Position numbers and translations under genes: made by a program. From assembly GCF_008728835.1 (NCBI RefSeq), contig NZ_CP042582.1, forward strand, positions 1,426,001 through 1,490,000: DNA of 64,000 bases. The letters are read 5' to 3'. The DNA comes from Hypericibacter adhaerens. GTDB taxonomy: Bacteria; Pseudomonadota; Alphaproteobacteria; Dongiales; Dongiaceae. This document shows, piece after piece, positions 1 through 9,536 of this stretch (its first letter is position 1; the number at the start of each line of letters is the position of its first letter). A model generated the notes under the pieces. It did no database searches. It had not been told where the DNA came from and worked only from the letters and a program-made list of their open reading frames with translations.

Positions 1-70
1 ACAGCTTCATCTCCGCGTTTCTTTCATGCGTTCCCGCACGTCACGCGGACGCCGGGGCGGGCTGCGCGTG

Positions 71-340
71 TTATGGCGCTGTCCACAAGAAGCAACCCCA
101 TACGCCCGAGCCCCATGTCGGAGCCGAGGATGCGCTCGCGTTCGATTGTGAGGTCCTGTTGCCCGTGGCGTCGTAGGCATAAGCGACGCACAGTCCATTG
201 TCGTACACGGCTGTGGTGAGGCGTCCCAGCTCGTCATACGTGTACGACGTGGAGGCGCGGAGGTTTCCCGGAAGCAAGAGGAACGTTCCCGCAATTGCCA
301 GTGCCAGGAGCATCCTCGTCTTTCCGCTTCCAGCGATCAT
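71..340 (-). CDS. Small secreted orphan YD-repeat (RHS-type) protein
   Basis: An 89-residue product. A hydrophobic signal-like segment (MLLALAIAGTFLLLPG, about residues 10-25) is followed by two YD repeats, YTYDELGRLTTAVYDNG and YAYDATGNRTSQ, and a short tail. YD repeats normally occur in tens of copies in RHS and teneurin shells; two copies cannot form a shell, so this is either a remnant or one of the small orphan repeat proteins. I chose the ATG at 340 because AAGGAG lies 6 bases upstream; an earlier ATG at 406 would add 22 residues before the signal segment. It is divergent from the tail-fibre-like gene at 729. Export is inferred from the leader. Function unknown. Confidence 0.5.
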   Translation of the reverse strand: MIAGSGKTRMLLALAIAGTFLLLPGNLRASTSYTYDELGRLTTAVYDNGLCVAYAYDATGNRTSQSNASASSAPTWGSGVWGCFLWTAP

Positions 341-728
341 CCGCGGCTCCTTCCCATTCTCTTTGCCGTGTGTTGGCATCAATACAAACAAGAGTAGCAC
401 AACCATGGTGAGAAGATATCATTTCGCCAAAGTCGAATAGGACATATTTGTTTCAAGTTGCAGCTTTGGCGTTACGGATTCTTCTACTTTGCTTACGTAT
501 ATTGATTGCCCACTCAACGATTCTGTCAGATCAAATGGCCCACCGTCATTTTGCGAGATCGCTCGCTTACGGCGCCTGGACAACAGCGTCCTGCAAGCGC
601 ATACAATCACTGGTTGCTTGCAAAAATGCCGACCGGGAAACCATCATCATGCGATGACGTGCGGTTTTCGCAACGATGCTAGTGTTGGTGCATCGGTCAT
701 ACTAAAGGAAGTCCGCAGGAGAAGAACG
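341..728. other. Low-GC divergent intergenic region
   Basis: This stretch separates the YD-repeat gene from the tail-fibre-like gene. It is clearly more AT-rich than the rest of the window and should hold both promoters. I see no convincing ORF, tRNA or repeat, and no -35/-10 pair good enough to mark. Confidence 0.4.
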
Positions 729-1601
729 ATGGCGACAACCAAATTGCCTTTGGCTGCAGTCGTGATGCTCATCGCACTATTGCTGTTTCTCCCGAAGAAT
801 TCCTTCGCCGCCTGTAGCATCCCGCATCAGCTGACCAACGGTCAGGTGGCGGATGCGACTGCCGTTATGGATGACGTGAACGCAGTTGCGGCTTGCGCGG
901 ATGCAGCCGTCGTTCCGACCGGCACGCCTCAAGCGGGTGCCGTGACCGTCTTCACCGGCCCCAATAGCATAACCAGCGGCGACTTGACGGGCGATGTGAC
1001 CACGTCTGGAGGAACGGCAACTTCGCTCTCGCCAACAGGCGTGACACCGGGAACTTACAACAATGCAAGCGTCACGGTTGATAGCAAGGGACGTGTTACG
1101 GCCGTTTCAAGTGGAGCGGGCGTTACATCCTTCACCAAATACACAGTCGCACAGGGAGGGGACGCATTTATAGATGTTCCCCTCGCTGCAGACGGAGGGT
1201 TTGCCTATCATGTATTCATTAAGGGAGTCCCATCGGCGAATGCCGGGATCGGGTTCAGGATTTCAAGCGATAACGGCGCAACCTTTTATTCGGGATCAGG
1301 CGATTACAAATGGGGAACTACCGGCTCAGATAGTTATGTCAATATATCGGCTGGAAGCACAGTGGGATCGGGGAGAGAAACGCTTATAGATTTCACTTTG
1401 GCCGGGATGAATGTCGTGGCGACCGATAGATTCGATCTGACGGGAGGGGTGTTCTCAATACTCTCCAGCGGAACACCAATAAACGGACATATCGGCGGCA
1501 CAGCCAATGCTGTAGGCAGCAACAACTTCAATGCATTTCGGATTTTTGCGCTTGCAGGGACTATGGACGGCTTTGCCGTTTATGTGGGACGGCTCTACTA
1601 G
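729..1601 (+). CDS. Secreted phage tail-fibre-like protein
   Basis: A 290-residue protein with a signal peptide (hydrophobic to about residue 28, ending SFAA). Next comes the segment CSIPHQLTNGQVADATAVM, then a fibre-type linker (GDLTGDVTTSGGTATS and GTYNNASVTVDSKGRVTAV) of the kind found in phage and prophage tail fibres. The C-terminal half is beta-rich and ends FRIFALAGTMDGFAVYVGRLY-like, as in receptor-binding fibre tips. The ATG at 729 is preferred over longer in-frame starts because GGAG lies just upstream and the signal peptide begins there. Base composition is visibly lower in GC than in neighbouring housekeeping genes, suggesting transfer. A role as a surface or secreted adhesin is inference. 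Confidence 0.55.
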   Translation: MATTKLPLAAVVMLIALLLFLPKNSFAACSIPHQLTNGQVADATAVMDDVNAVAACADAAVVPTGTPQAGAVTVFTGPNSITSGDLTGDVTTSGGTATSLSPTGVTPGTYNNASVTVDSKGRVTAVSSGAGVTSFTKYTVAQGGDAFIDVPLAADGGFAYHVFIKGVPSANAGIGFRISSDNGATFYSGSGDYKWGTTGSDSYVNISAGSTVGSGRETLIDFTLAGMNVVATDRFDLTGGVFSILSSGTPINGHIGGTANAVGSNNFNAFRIFALAGTMDGFAVYVGRLY

Positions 1602-1621
1602 CCGAAGACGGTGGAATTGAA

Positions 1622-3211
<1,590 letters not shown>

Positions 3212-3433
3212 CCTTGGACTCCTGCGTCAGACGGGTAAGCCGGCCCGGCCTCGAGGGGACGGCCTGCTCGCGCCGGCTGGAATCGGGGGAAGGCAGGCGG
3301 GCGCTGCCAAAGAGTAGGGAAGCCACCCGCCGCCGCGCCAGCCCCCATGCGATAGAAAAAGCCGCCGCCGGCCCCGCGAATCGAGGCGGGCGGGCCGCGA
3401 AATCCCGTGAAATTTTCGAGGCATGACCCCAGG

Positions 3434-3462
3434 TTGCACCGAAAGGTCGAACTGCCTAGATT
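3434..3462 (+). promoter_or_regulatory. Candidate promoter of the acpXL operon
   Basis: TTGCAC at 3434 and TAGATT at 3457 are separated by 17 bases and would start transcription about 43 bases before the acpXL ATG. The match to the sigma-70 consensus is only moderate. The remaining bases of 3212-3511 (divergent from pgi) show no other clear signal. Confidence 0.35.
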
Positions 3463-3511
3463 GGCCCGGAGCTAAGCTCCATCCCTTGCCCCTCGGATCC
3501 CTCGGCCCCGC

Positions 3512-3793
3512 ATGAGCCAGACCTTCGATTCCGTCGCCGACATCATCACTGAGGTCTGCAGCATCGACCGCGGGAAGATCACGCCGGAATCGCACACCAT
3601 CGACGATCTCGGCATCGACAGCCTGGACTTCCTCGATGTCACCTTTGCCATCGACAAGCGCTTCGGCATCAAGATGCCGGTCGAGCGCTGGATGCAGGAG
3701 ATCAACGAAGGCAAGGCGAAGCTCGAGGATTATTTCATCCTGAAGAATCTCTGCCAGCGCATCGACGAGCTGGTCGCCGCCAAGCCCGCTTGA
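3512..3793 (+). CDS. acpXL: Acyl carrier protein AcpXL for C28 lipid A fatty acid
   Basis: A 93-residue acyl carrier protein. The motif [15 protein letters not shown] carries the phosphopantetheine attachment Ser at residue 37. The tail [20 protein letters not shown] closely matches rhizobial AcpXL and sets it apart from the general AcpP. AcpXL carries the growing very-long-chain (27-hydroxyoctacosanoate) acyl chain that is transferred to lipid A. The identification is strengthened by the genes that follow, which have the same order as the rhizobial acpXL-fabZXL-fabF2XL-fabF1XL-adh cluster. It is the first gene of the operon. Its stop codon overlaps a possible TTG start of the next ORF at 3790. 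Confidence 0.9.
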   Translation: MSQTFDSVADIITEVCSIDRGKITPESHTIDDLGIDSLDFLDVTFAIDKRFGIKMPVERWMQEINEGKAKLEDYFILKNLCQRIDELVAAKPA

Positions 3794-3834
3794 TCGCCGC
3801 CTCAGCGGTCCCTTTCAAGCCGGCGAAACCTCCC

Positions 3835-4287
3835 ATGCAGTTCGACTATTTCCAGATGGTGGATCGTCTCGAAGCGCTCGATCTCGAGGCGCGCGAGATC
3901 CGCTGCCGGGCCGAGGTGCCCGAATGGTCGACCGTGTTCGAGGGACATTTCCCCGGCCATCCGATCATGCCGGGCGTGCTGCTGGTCGAGGCCATGGCGC
4001 AGACCTCGGGCTATCTGCTGCTGGCGCTCTCTTCCTATGAGCGGATGCCCTTCCTCGCCGGGATCAAGGAGGCGAAGCTGCGCACCTTCGTGCGACCCGC
4101 CACCAGCCTGACCGTGACCGCCCGGGTCGAGCATGAGGGCTCGGGCTACTGGGTCACCCAGGCGCGATGCGAGGCCGGCGGCAAGCCCGTGGCCGACGCC
4201 CAGATCATGCTGCGCAGCCTGCCCTATCCCAGCGAGACCATGCGCCAGAACCTGCGCCAGTTCGCCGACAGGATCGGGATGCCGTGA
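3835..4287 (+). CDS. fabZXL: 3-hydroxyacyl-ACP dehydratase, FabZXL type
   Basis: A 150-residue hot-dog-fold protein. GHFPGHPIMPGVLLVEAMAQ carries the FabZ/FabA catalytic pair, His38 and Glu52. It should dehydrate 3-hydroxyacyl-AcpXL during elongation of the lipid A C28 chain. I place the start at the ATG at 3835; a TTG at 3790, overlapping the acpXL stop, would add 15 residues that do not look like FabZ and may instead mark translational coupling. It sits between acpXL and the two KAS genes, as in rhizobia. General fabZ is expected elsewhere in the genome, so this copy is probably dedicated to lipid A. Confidence 0.85.
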   Translation: MQFDYFQMVDRLEALDLEAREIRCRAEVPEWSTVFEGHFPGHPIMPGVLLVEAMAQTSGYLLLALSSYERMPFLAGIKEAKLRTFVRPATSLTVTARVEHEGSGYWVTQARCEAGGKPVADAQIMLRSLPYPSETMRQNLRQFADRIGMP

Positions 4288-4308
4288 TTCGGCTATAATG
4301 CCGATTAT

Positions 4309-4406
4309 CCCCTCTCCCTTCAGGGAGAGGGTAAGGGAGAGGGATGACGCGATCTCGATACGGAGCAGCCCCCTCCCTATCCCTCCCCCGCAACGCGGGG
4401 GAGGGG
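4309..4406. repeat. Pyrimidine/purine-rich palindromic repeat pair
   Basis: Two hairpins, about 4310-4331 (CCCTCTCCC against GGGAGAGGG) and about 4380-4406 (CCCCTCCCCCGC against GCGGGGGAGGGG), lie between fabZXL and fabF2XL. The same kind of element recurs near 8160, 17894, 21992 and 52262. Inside an operon it may act as an mRNA-stabilising or attenuating hairpin (inference). Confidence 0.7.
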
Positions 4407-4437
4407 ATCATTCCTTGTTTGCCGAGGATCGGCTCGC

Positions 4438-5646
4438 ATGCAGCCACGTGAGGTCTGGATCACCGGCCGGGGGCTGATCTCGGCGCTGGGCGAGGGGAGC
4501 GAGGCGCACTGGGCGGCCCTGTCCGAGCCTGCGCGCTGGCGGGCGACGATCGACGAGAAGAGCTTCGCGCCCTTCCCGGTGCATCCGATCGCACCCCTCG
4601 ATCTCGACCGTTTCATCCCGAAGAAGGGCGACCAGCGCGCCATGGGGCCGCTGATGCATTACGCGGTCGCGGCGACGGGGCTGGCGTTGCGGGAGGCCGG
4701 CGTCGCGGGCGACGCGGCGCTGCTGGCGCACACGGACCTGGTGGTGGCCGGGCCGGGCGGCGAGCGCGATCTCGCGGTCGACGAGCAGATCCTCGCCGGC
4801 ATCGAAACCGCGGCCAACCAGGGCGCCTATCTCAACGAGCATCTGCTGAACGATCTGCGCCCGACGCTGTTCCTGGCCCAGCTTCCGAACCTGATCGCCG
4901 GCAACATTTCGATCGTCCATGGCGTCACGGGGTCGAGCCGGACCTTCATGGGCGAGGAGATCGCCGGGATCGATGCGTTGCGCGACGGTTTTGCGCGGGT
5001 CCGCTCGGGCCAGAGCGAGCTGGCGCTGGTCGGCGCCACCTTCAATGCCAGCCGCTGGGACCAGATGCTGCTCTACCGGCCGGGTGGGCTGATGCTGGAC
5101 GGGCCCTGGCAGCCGCTCTGGCATCGGCCGCGCGCGGGCATCGCGCTCGGCAGCCTCGGCGCTGCCCTGGTCCTGGAAGCGCCCGAGCATGCGCAGGCGC
5201 GCGGCCGGCGCCCGCTGGCGAAGCTGACGGCGGCGATGGGCGATCGCAGCCGTCGCACGCCGGGTGCCGCCGCGGCCGCGGCCCAGGTGCAATGGGAAGC
5301 GATCTCGCCCCGGCTTGCGCGCGGCCATGCCGGGCTCCTCTCCGGCTGCTGCGGCTCGGGGCCGCTCGCCGCCGAGGAGCGCGATCTGCTCGCACAATGG
5401 GGCCGCGCGATGGGCGGGCTGCCGGTGCGGGCCGCCGCCGGCGCCTGGGGCCATGCGATGGAAGCCTCTTTCCTCGGCAATCTGGCGCTTGCTATCACCT
5501 GTCTCGAGCAGGGCGGGCTGTTTCCACCGCTGGACCCGGACGAGCCGCTCGAGGCGCCCTGGAACGGGGCCGCCCTGCAGCAGGTTCTCGTCACCGGTTG
5601 GGGCCATCACCGCGGCGAGGGGCTGGCGCTGGTGGAAGCGGCTTGA
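4438..5646 (+). CDS. fabF2XL: Degenerate beta-ketoacyl-ACP synthase, FabF2XL type
   Basis: A 402-residue thiolase-fold protein of the KAS II family that lacks key active-site residues. Where active enzymes have the nucleophilic Cys (TACASG in the next gene), this one reads GVTGSSRTFMGEE with no Cys. Where they have NAHGTGTP, it reads SGCCGSGPL with no His. Only the second His region (GAWGHAMEASFL) is kept. It therefore resembles a chain-length factor and probably forms a heterodimer with FabF1XL rather than condensing alone (inference, by analogy with type II polyketide synthases). The ATG at 4438 is the first suitable start. Position in the cluster matches rhizobial fabF2XL. Confidence 0.82.
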   Translation: MQPREVWITGRGLISALGEGSEAHWAALSEPARWRATIDEKSFAPFPVHPIAPLDLDRFIPKKGDQRAMGPLMHYAVAATGLALREAGVAGDAALLAHTDLVVAGPGGERDLAVDEQILAGIETAANQGAYLNEHLLNDLRPTLFLAQLPNLIAGNISIVHGVTGSSRTFMGEEIAGIDALRDGFARVRSGQSELALVGATFNASRWDQMLLYRPGGLMLDGPWQPLWHRPRAGIALGSLGAALVLEAPEHAQARGRRPLAKLTAAMGDRSRRTPGAAAAAAQVQWEAISPRLARGHAGLLSGCCGSGPLAAEERDLLAQWGRAMGGLPVRAAAGAWGHAMEASFLGNLALAITCLEQGGLFPPLDPDEPLEAPWNGAALQQVLVTGWGHHRGEGLALVEAA

Positions 5647-5664
5647 GGTTTGCGGAGGTCGGCG

Positions 5665-6921
5665 ATGGCGAAACGCGATATCTCCCGGCCGGTGGCGGTC
5701 ACCGGCATCGGCATCCTGACCTCGCTGGGCGAAGGCCGCGAGGAGAACTGGCGCGCGCTGACGGCGGGGCAATCCGGCATCCGGCGCATCCGGCGCTTTC
5801 CCATCGACAATCTGCGCACCACCATCGCCGGCACCGTCGATTTCCTGGCCGGGGGATCCGCCGACACGCCGCAGATCACGGCCGCGGCCGCGCGGCGCGT
5901 GGTGCGCGAGGCGCTGGCCCAGAGCGGTCTCGGCCGGCCCGGCGATTTTCCGGGGCCCCTGTTCCTGGCCGGCCCGCCGATCGAGCATGAATGGCCGCAG
6001 CGCCGCACCTTCGCCGCGCGCGCGGGCTCGACCGCCTATGGCGCCATGGTGGCGTCGACGCGGCTTCCGAACGAGGCCCATGAGCAGTTCCTCAACGGCT
6101 TCATCGCCGACCGGATCGCCGAGGAGTTCGGCACAAGGGGCGCGCCCGCGACCATCTCGACCGCCTGCGCCTCGGGCGCCACGGTCATCCAGCTCGGCGT
6201 CGAGGCGATCCGGCGCGGCGAGGCCGCGGCGGCGCTGGCCGTCGGCGCCGATGCCTCGGTCCAGCCCGAGGCCATCATCCGCTTCTCGCTGCTCTCGGCC
6301 CTCTCCACCGCGAACGAGGATCCGGCGCGGGCGGCCAAGCCCTTTTCCAAGAACCGCGACGGCTTCGTGATGGCCGAGGGAGCCGCCGCCTTGGTGCTGG
6401 AGGACGCCGAGGCCGCCCGCGCGCGCGGCGCCGAGATCCTGGGCTATGTGCTGGGCTGCGGCGAGGCCGCCGACAATTTCCATCGCACGCGCTCGAGCCC
6501 CGACGGGGCGCCGATCATCCGCTGCATGAGGAACGCGCTGGCCGACGCCGGCCTCGATCCCGTGGCCATCGACTATGTCAACGCGCACGGCACCGGCACG
6601 CCCGAGAACGACAAGATGGAGACGCTGGGACTCCAGGCCCTGCTCGGCGAGCGCCTCGCCTCGGTTCCCGTCAGCTCCAACAAATCGATGATCGGCCATA
6701 CCCTGACCGCGGCGGGCCTGGTCGAGGCCGGCTTCTCGATGCTGACGCTGCGCGACCAGCTCCTGCCGCCCACGATCAACTACAACGAGCCGGACCCCGC
6801 GATCCCGCTCGATGTCGTGCCGAACCGGGCGCGCGCCGCCAAGGTCGCGCACATCCTCTCCAACTCCTTCGGCTTCGGCGGGCAGAACACCAGCCTCGTG
6901 CTCGGCCTCGACGCGGCATGA
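5665..6921 (+). CDS. fabF1XL: Beta-ketoacyl-ACP synthase II, FabF1XL type
   Basis: A 418-residue KAS II with a complete Cys-His-His triad: Cys168 in ISTACASGA, His308 in NAHGTGTPEND and His345 in SMIGHTLTAAG. It should perform the decarboxylative condensations that lengthen the AcpXL-bound chain towards C28. The ATG at 5665 has GGAGG 6 bases upstream; a TTG at 5650 would precede that ribosome-binding site and is rejected. It follows fabF2XL by 18 bases, so the active and degenerate KAS are co-transcribed, supporting a paired complex. General fabF for housekeeping fatty acid synthesis is not in this window. Confidence 0.9.
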   Translation: MAKRDISRPVAVTGIGILTSLGEGREENWRALTAGQSGIRRIRRFPIDNLRTTIAGTVDFLAGGSADTPQITAAAARRVVREALAQSGLGRPGDFPGPLFLAGPPIEHEWPQRRTFAARAGSTAYGAMVASTRLPNEAHEQFLNGFIADRIAEEFGTRGAPATISTACASGATVIQLGVEAIRRGEAAAALAVGADASVQPEAIIRFSLLSALSTANEDPARAAKPFSKNRDGFVMAEGAAALVLEDAEAARARGAEILGYVLGCGEAADNFHRTRSSPDGAPIIRCMRNALADAGLDPVAIDYVNAHGTGTPENDKMETLGLQALLGERLASVPVSSNKSMIGHTLTAAGLVEAGFSMLTLRDQLLPPTINYNEPDPAIPLDVVPNRARAAKVAHILSNSFGFGGQNTSLVLGLDAA

Positions 6922-7006
6922 GCGGGCGTTGGCTATTTCGGCCCTCGTCCCTGCTTCGCAGCGTGGGCATCTGCGGATATCTAAGGGCAGATAGGTTCAC
7001 TCTTTC

Positions 7007-7086
7007 GTCATCCCCGCGCAAGCGGGGATCCAATTCAAAGCCTGGTGACCTGGATCAAGATGGATCCCCGCTTGCGCGGGGATGAC
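7007..7086. repeat. 80-bp palindromic repeat with 26-bp perfect arms
   Basis: Arms at 7007-7032 and 7061-7086 are exact reverse complements; each starts or ends GTCATCCCCGC / GCGGGGATGAC. The loop contains a GATCAAG-like core. The same unit occurs intact at 25340-25419 and is split by IS30 at 10794-11910. It lies between fabF1XL and adhXL and is also what generates the spurious long start of the next ORF. Confidence 0.9.
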
Positions 7087-7128
7087 GATAAAAGCAAGGG
7101 CTGGAAACGAGCCGGAAATGATGATGCC

Positions 7129-8154
7129 ATGCGTGCGCTCTCGCTGATCGAGGAGGGGCGGCTCGAGCGGGTCGATCTGCCGGAGCCGCCGCCGCCCGGC
7201 AAGGGCGAGCTCCAGATCGCCATGCGCCGCGTGGCCCTCAACCATATCGATCTCTGGGGTGCGCGCGGTATGGCTTTCGCCAAGCGCAGCCTGCCGATCG
7301 TCGCGGGCGTGGAGGGCGTGGGCGAGGTGGTGGGGCGGGGGCCCGGCGTCATCGGTTTCCAGACCGGCGACCGGGTGGCGCTCTATGCCGGGCTCGTCTG
7401 CGGGCAGTGCAAGGCCTGCCGCGCTTTGCGCGAGAATCTCTGCGAGAACGTCGCCGGCATCATGGGCTTCCATGTCGACGGCATGGCGCGCGAGCGGCTC
7501 AACATCCCGAGCCGGCTCGCCGTCAAGATCCCCGAGGCCGTGAGCTGGACCGACGCGGCCTGCGCGCCGCTCACCTTCGCCACCGTGCAGCATATGCTGT
7601 TCGACAACGCGAAGCTCGAGCGCGGCGAGTGGATCCTGATCCATGCCGGCGGCTCGGGCGTGGGCTCGACCGCGATCCTGATGGCGAAGCAGGCGGGCGC
7701 CACCGTGATCGCCACCGCCGGCAGCGACGCCAAGCTCGAGCGGATGAAGAGGCTGGGCGCCGATCACGTGGTGAACTACACGACCGACCGCTTCGAGAGC
7801 GTGGCGCGTCGCCTCACGGGCAAGCGCGGCGTCGACGTGGTGTTCGAGCATGTGGGCCCCGCCACCTGGGGCGGGAGCCTGCTGTCGCTCGCCAAGGGCG
7901 GGCGCCTCGTCACCTGCGGCTCCACCAGCGGCATGACGGCCGAGACCAACCTGGCGCTCCTCTTCCAGCAGCAGCTGCGGATCATCGCCTCCTTCGGGGC
8001 CACGTTCCGCAATGTCCGCGAAGGCCTCGACAAGATGGCCGGCGGCCTGCGCCCCGTGATCGACAGCGAGATCGGCCTCGACGAGATGGCCGCCGGCATC
8101 GAGCGGCTCAAGAACCGCGACGTATTCGGGAAGATCGTGGTGCGGATGGGGTGA
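7129..8154 (+). CDS. adhXL: Zinc-type alcohol dehydrogenase / enoyl reductase, AdhXL type
   Basis: A 341-residue medium-chain dehydrogenase/reductase. A GroES-like N-terminal domain carries the structural zinc cysteines CGQCKACRALRENLC (about residues 90-105). It is followed by the Rossmann motif AGGSGVGSTAI and the NADP domain. The usual catalytic-zinc Cys near residue 40 is replaced in NHIDLWGARG, as in quinone oxidoreductases and enoyl reductases. In rhizobial clusters this enzyme is required for the C28 chain and is thought to act as the reductase of the elongation cycle. The ATG at 7129 is chosen; the ORF is open back to 7045, but that part is repeat sequence. It is the last clear VLCFA gene before the IS481 element. 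Confidence 0.85.
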   Translation: MRALSLIEEGRLERVDLPEPPPPGKGELQIAMRRVALNHIDLWGARGMAFAKRSLPIVAGVEGVGEVVGRGPGVIGFQTGDRVALYAGLVCGQCKACRALRENLCENVAGIMGFHVDGMARERLNIPSRLAVKIPEAVSWTDAACAPLTFATVQHMLFDNAKLERGEWILIHAGGSGVGSTAILMAKQAGATVIATAGSDAKLERMKRLGADHVVNYTTDRFESVARRLTGKRGVDVVFEHVGPATWGGSLLSLAKGGRLVTCGSTSGMTAETNLALLFQQQLRIIASFGATFRNVREGLDKMAGGLRPVIDSEIGLDEMAAGIERLKNRDVFGKIVVRMG

Positions 8155-8158
8155 GCTA

Positions 8159-8226
8159 CCCCTCCCCCAACCCCCTCCCGCAAGGGGAGGGGGCTAGAAT
8201 GATAAACATCACGCCCCCTCCCCTTG
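8159..8226. repeat. Left part of palindromic repeat split by IS481
   Basis: A CCCCTCCC...GGGAGGGG hairpin (about 8160-8192), a linker GATAAACATCACG, then the start of a second hairpin that is cut at CCCTTG (8221-8226). The missing arm resumes at 9488-9503 beyond the IS. An intact relative with the same AACATCACG linker lies at 17894-18026. Confidence 0.8.
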
Positions 8227-9487
8227 TGTACAGACCGGGGACATCGAGGACAGGTGTTCGGGGACATCGAGGACACCCTGATCCGACTGAGGTCGGAGAA
8301 GGGGAACCTGGATGCCGTGGGGGTCTGCCTTGGATCGTCGAGTGGAATTTGTCCGTCTGGCGCAAGCGCCGGGGTGCAATTTCAGCGAGCTGTGCCGTCG
8401 CTTTGGCGTAAGCCGGTCGGACGGTTACAAGTGGCTGAGGCGCTTCGAGGCGGAGGGAGCGCCTGGGCTCCAGGAGCGTTCGCGCCGGCCGCGGTCGAGC
8501 CCTGGCCGGACGCCGGGCGAGCTGGAGGCCGAGGTGCTGGCGGTGCGCGCGGAGCACCCGGCGTGGGGTGGGCGGAAGATCCGCAAGGTGCTGCAGCGCG
8601 AGGGCCGGGACGCGCCGGCCGCCTCGACGGTGACGGCGATCTTGCGCCGGCACGGCAAGCTGGATGGGCCTGGCGCCGGCGAGGCCAGGGACTGGGTGCG
8701 CTTCGAGCACGAAGCGCCCAACGATCTCTGGCAGATGGACTTCAAGGGCCACTTCGCCTTGGGGACCGGTCGCTGCCACCCGCTCACCGTGCTGGACGAC
8801 CACTCCCGCTATGCGCTGGCGATCGGCGCCTGCGGCGACGAACGAGAGACGACCGTGCGCGAGCGTCTCACCGGGGTGTTCCGCCGCTACGGCCTGCCGC
8901 TGCGCCTGCTGGCCGACAACGGTGCACCCTGGGGCACAGCAGGCCCGGAGCGCCACACCCGGCTCACCGTCTGGCTCATGGATCTGGGCGTGGGCGTCTG
9001 CCATGGCCGGCCCTACCACCCTCAGACCCAGGGCAAGGACGAGCGCTTCCACCGCACGCTGAAGGCCGAACTGCTGGACAGATGGCCGCTCCAGGACCTG
9101 GCCGGCGCCCAGGCCGCCTTCGACCACTGGCGCGAGGTCTACAACGCCAAGCGTCCGCACGAGGCCCTCGGCCTGGAACCCCCGGCCTCGCGCTACCGGA
9201 TGAGCCCCCGGCCCATGCCCGAGCGGATCGACCCGCCCGAATACGAGCCCCAGGCCCAGCTCCGCAAGGTGCACGACACCGGCTGGATCAGCTTCAAGGG
9301 CCGTCAGATCAACTGCTCGAAGGCCTTCGTCGGTCGGCGCCTGGCGTTGCGCGCCACTACCACCGACGGTGTCTTCGATCTCTGCTACCGAAGCCACGTG
9401 CTGTCGCAGGTCGACCTGCGACAGCACATCACTCATACTGTCCTCGATGTCCCCGAACGGGTGTCCTCGATGTCCCCGGTCTGAACA
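8227..9487 (+). mobile_element. IS481-family insertion sequence, 1261 bp, complete
   Basis: The ends are 49-bp inverted repeats (8227-8275 and 9439-9487) identical at 45 positions, starting TGT and ending ACA as is usual for IS481. Each end contains two copies of the 16-mer GGGGACATCGAGGACA, giving four copies in all, plausible transposase-binding sites. It is flanked by a 6-bp direct repeat CCCTTG (8221-8226 and 9488-9493), the target duplication. One full-length transposase fills the element. Removing the IS and one repeat copy restores a palindrome, so it inserted into an intergenic repeat. Completeness and the perfect target duplication suggest recent insertion (inference). Confidence 0.93.
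8312..9484 (+). CDS. IS481-family DDE transposase
   Basis: A 390-residue transposase. The N-terminal helix-turn-helix (about residues 15-60, FSELCRRFGVSRSDGYKWLR) should bind the terminal repeats. The DDE integrase core has Asp in NDLWQMDFKGHF, Asp in LLADNGAPWG and Glu in HPQTQGKDERFHRTL. A C-terminal segment continues to the very end of the element: its TGA stop at 9482-9484 lies inside the right inverted repeat, so the last codons and the repeat share sequence. No frameshift or internal stop is present, so it may be active. The 8312 ATG follows GGAG-like sequence at a loose spacing; a TTG at 8330 is an alternative. Confidence 0.92.
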   Translation: MPWGSALDRRVEFVRLAQAPGCNFSELCRRFGVSRSDGYKWLRRFEAEGAPGLQERSRRPRSSPGRTPGELEAEVLAVRAEHPAWGGRKIRKVLQREGRDAPAASTVTAILRRHGKLDGPGAGEARDWVRFEHEAPNDLWQMDFKGHFALGTGRCHPLTVLDDHSRYALAIGACGDERETTVRERLTGVFRRYGLPLRLLADNGAPWGTAGPERHTRLTVWLMDLGVGVCHGRPYHPQTQGKDERFHRTLKAELLDRWPLQDLAGAQAAFDHWREVYNAKRPHEALGLEPPASRYRMSPRPMPERIDPPEYEPQAQLRKVHDTGWISFKGRQINCSKAFVGRRLALRATTTDGVFDLCYRSHVLSQVDLRQHITHTVLDVPERVSSMSPV

Positions 9488-9536
9488 CCCTTGCGGGAGG
9501 GGTGATACGGGCTCGATGTCCGATCAGGGGGGGCTC

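Noticed and set aside
4408-6852. 814-codon minus-strand ORF opposite fabF2XL and fabF1XL
   Set aside because: It is antisense to two well-identified genes, has low-complexity composition and no ribosome-binding site or domain.
7045-7128. Upstream start for adhXL
   Set aside because: The extra codons are the palindromic repeat read in frame, not protein; the ATG at 7129 fits the family.
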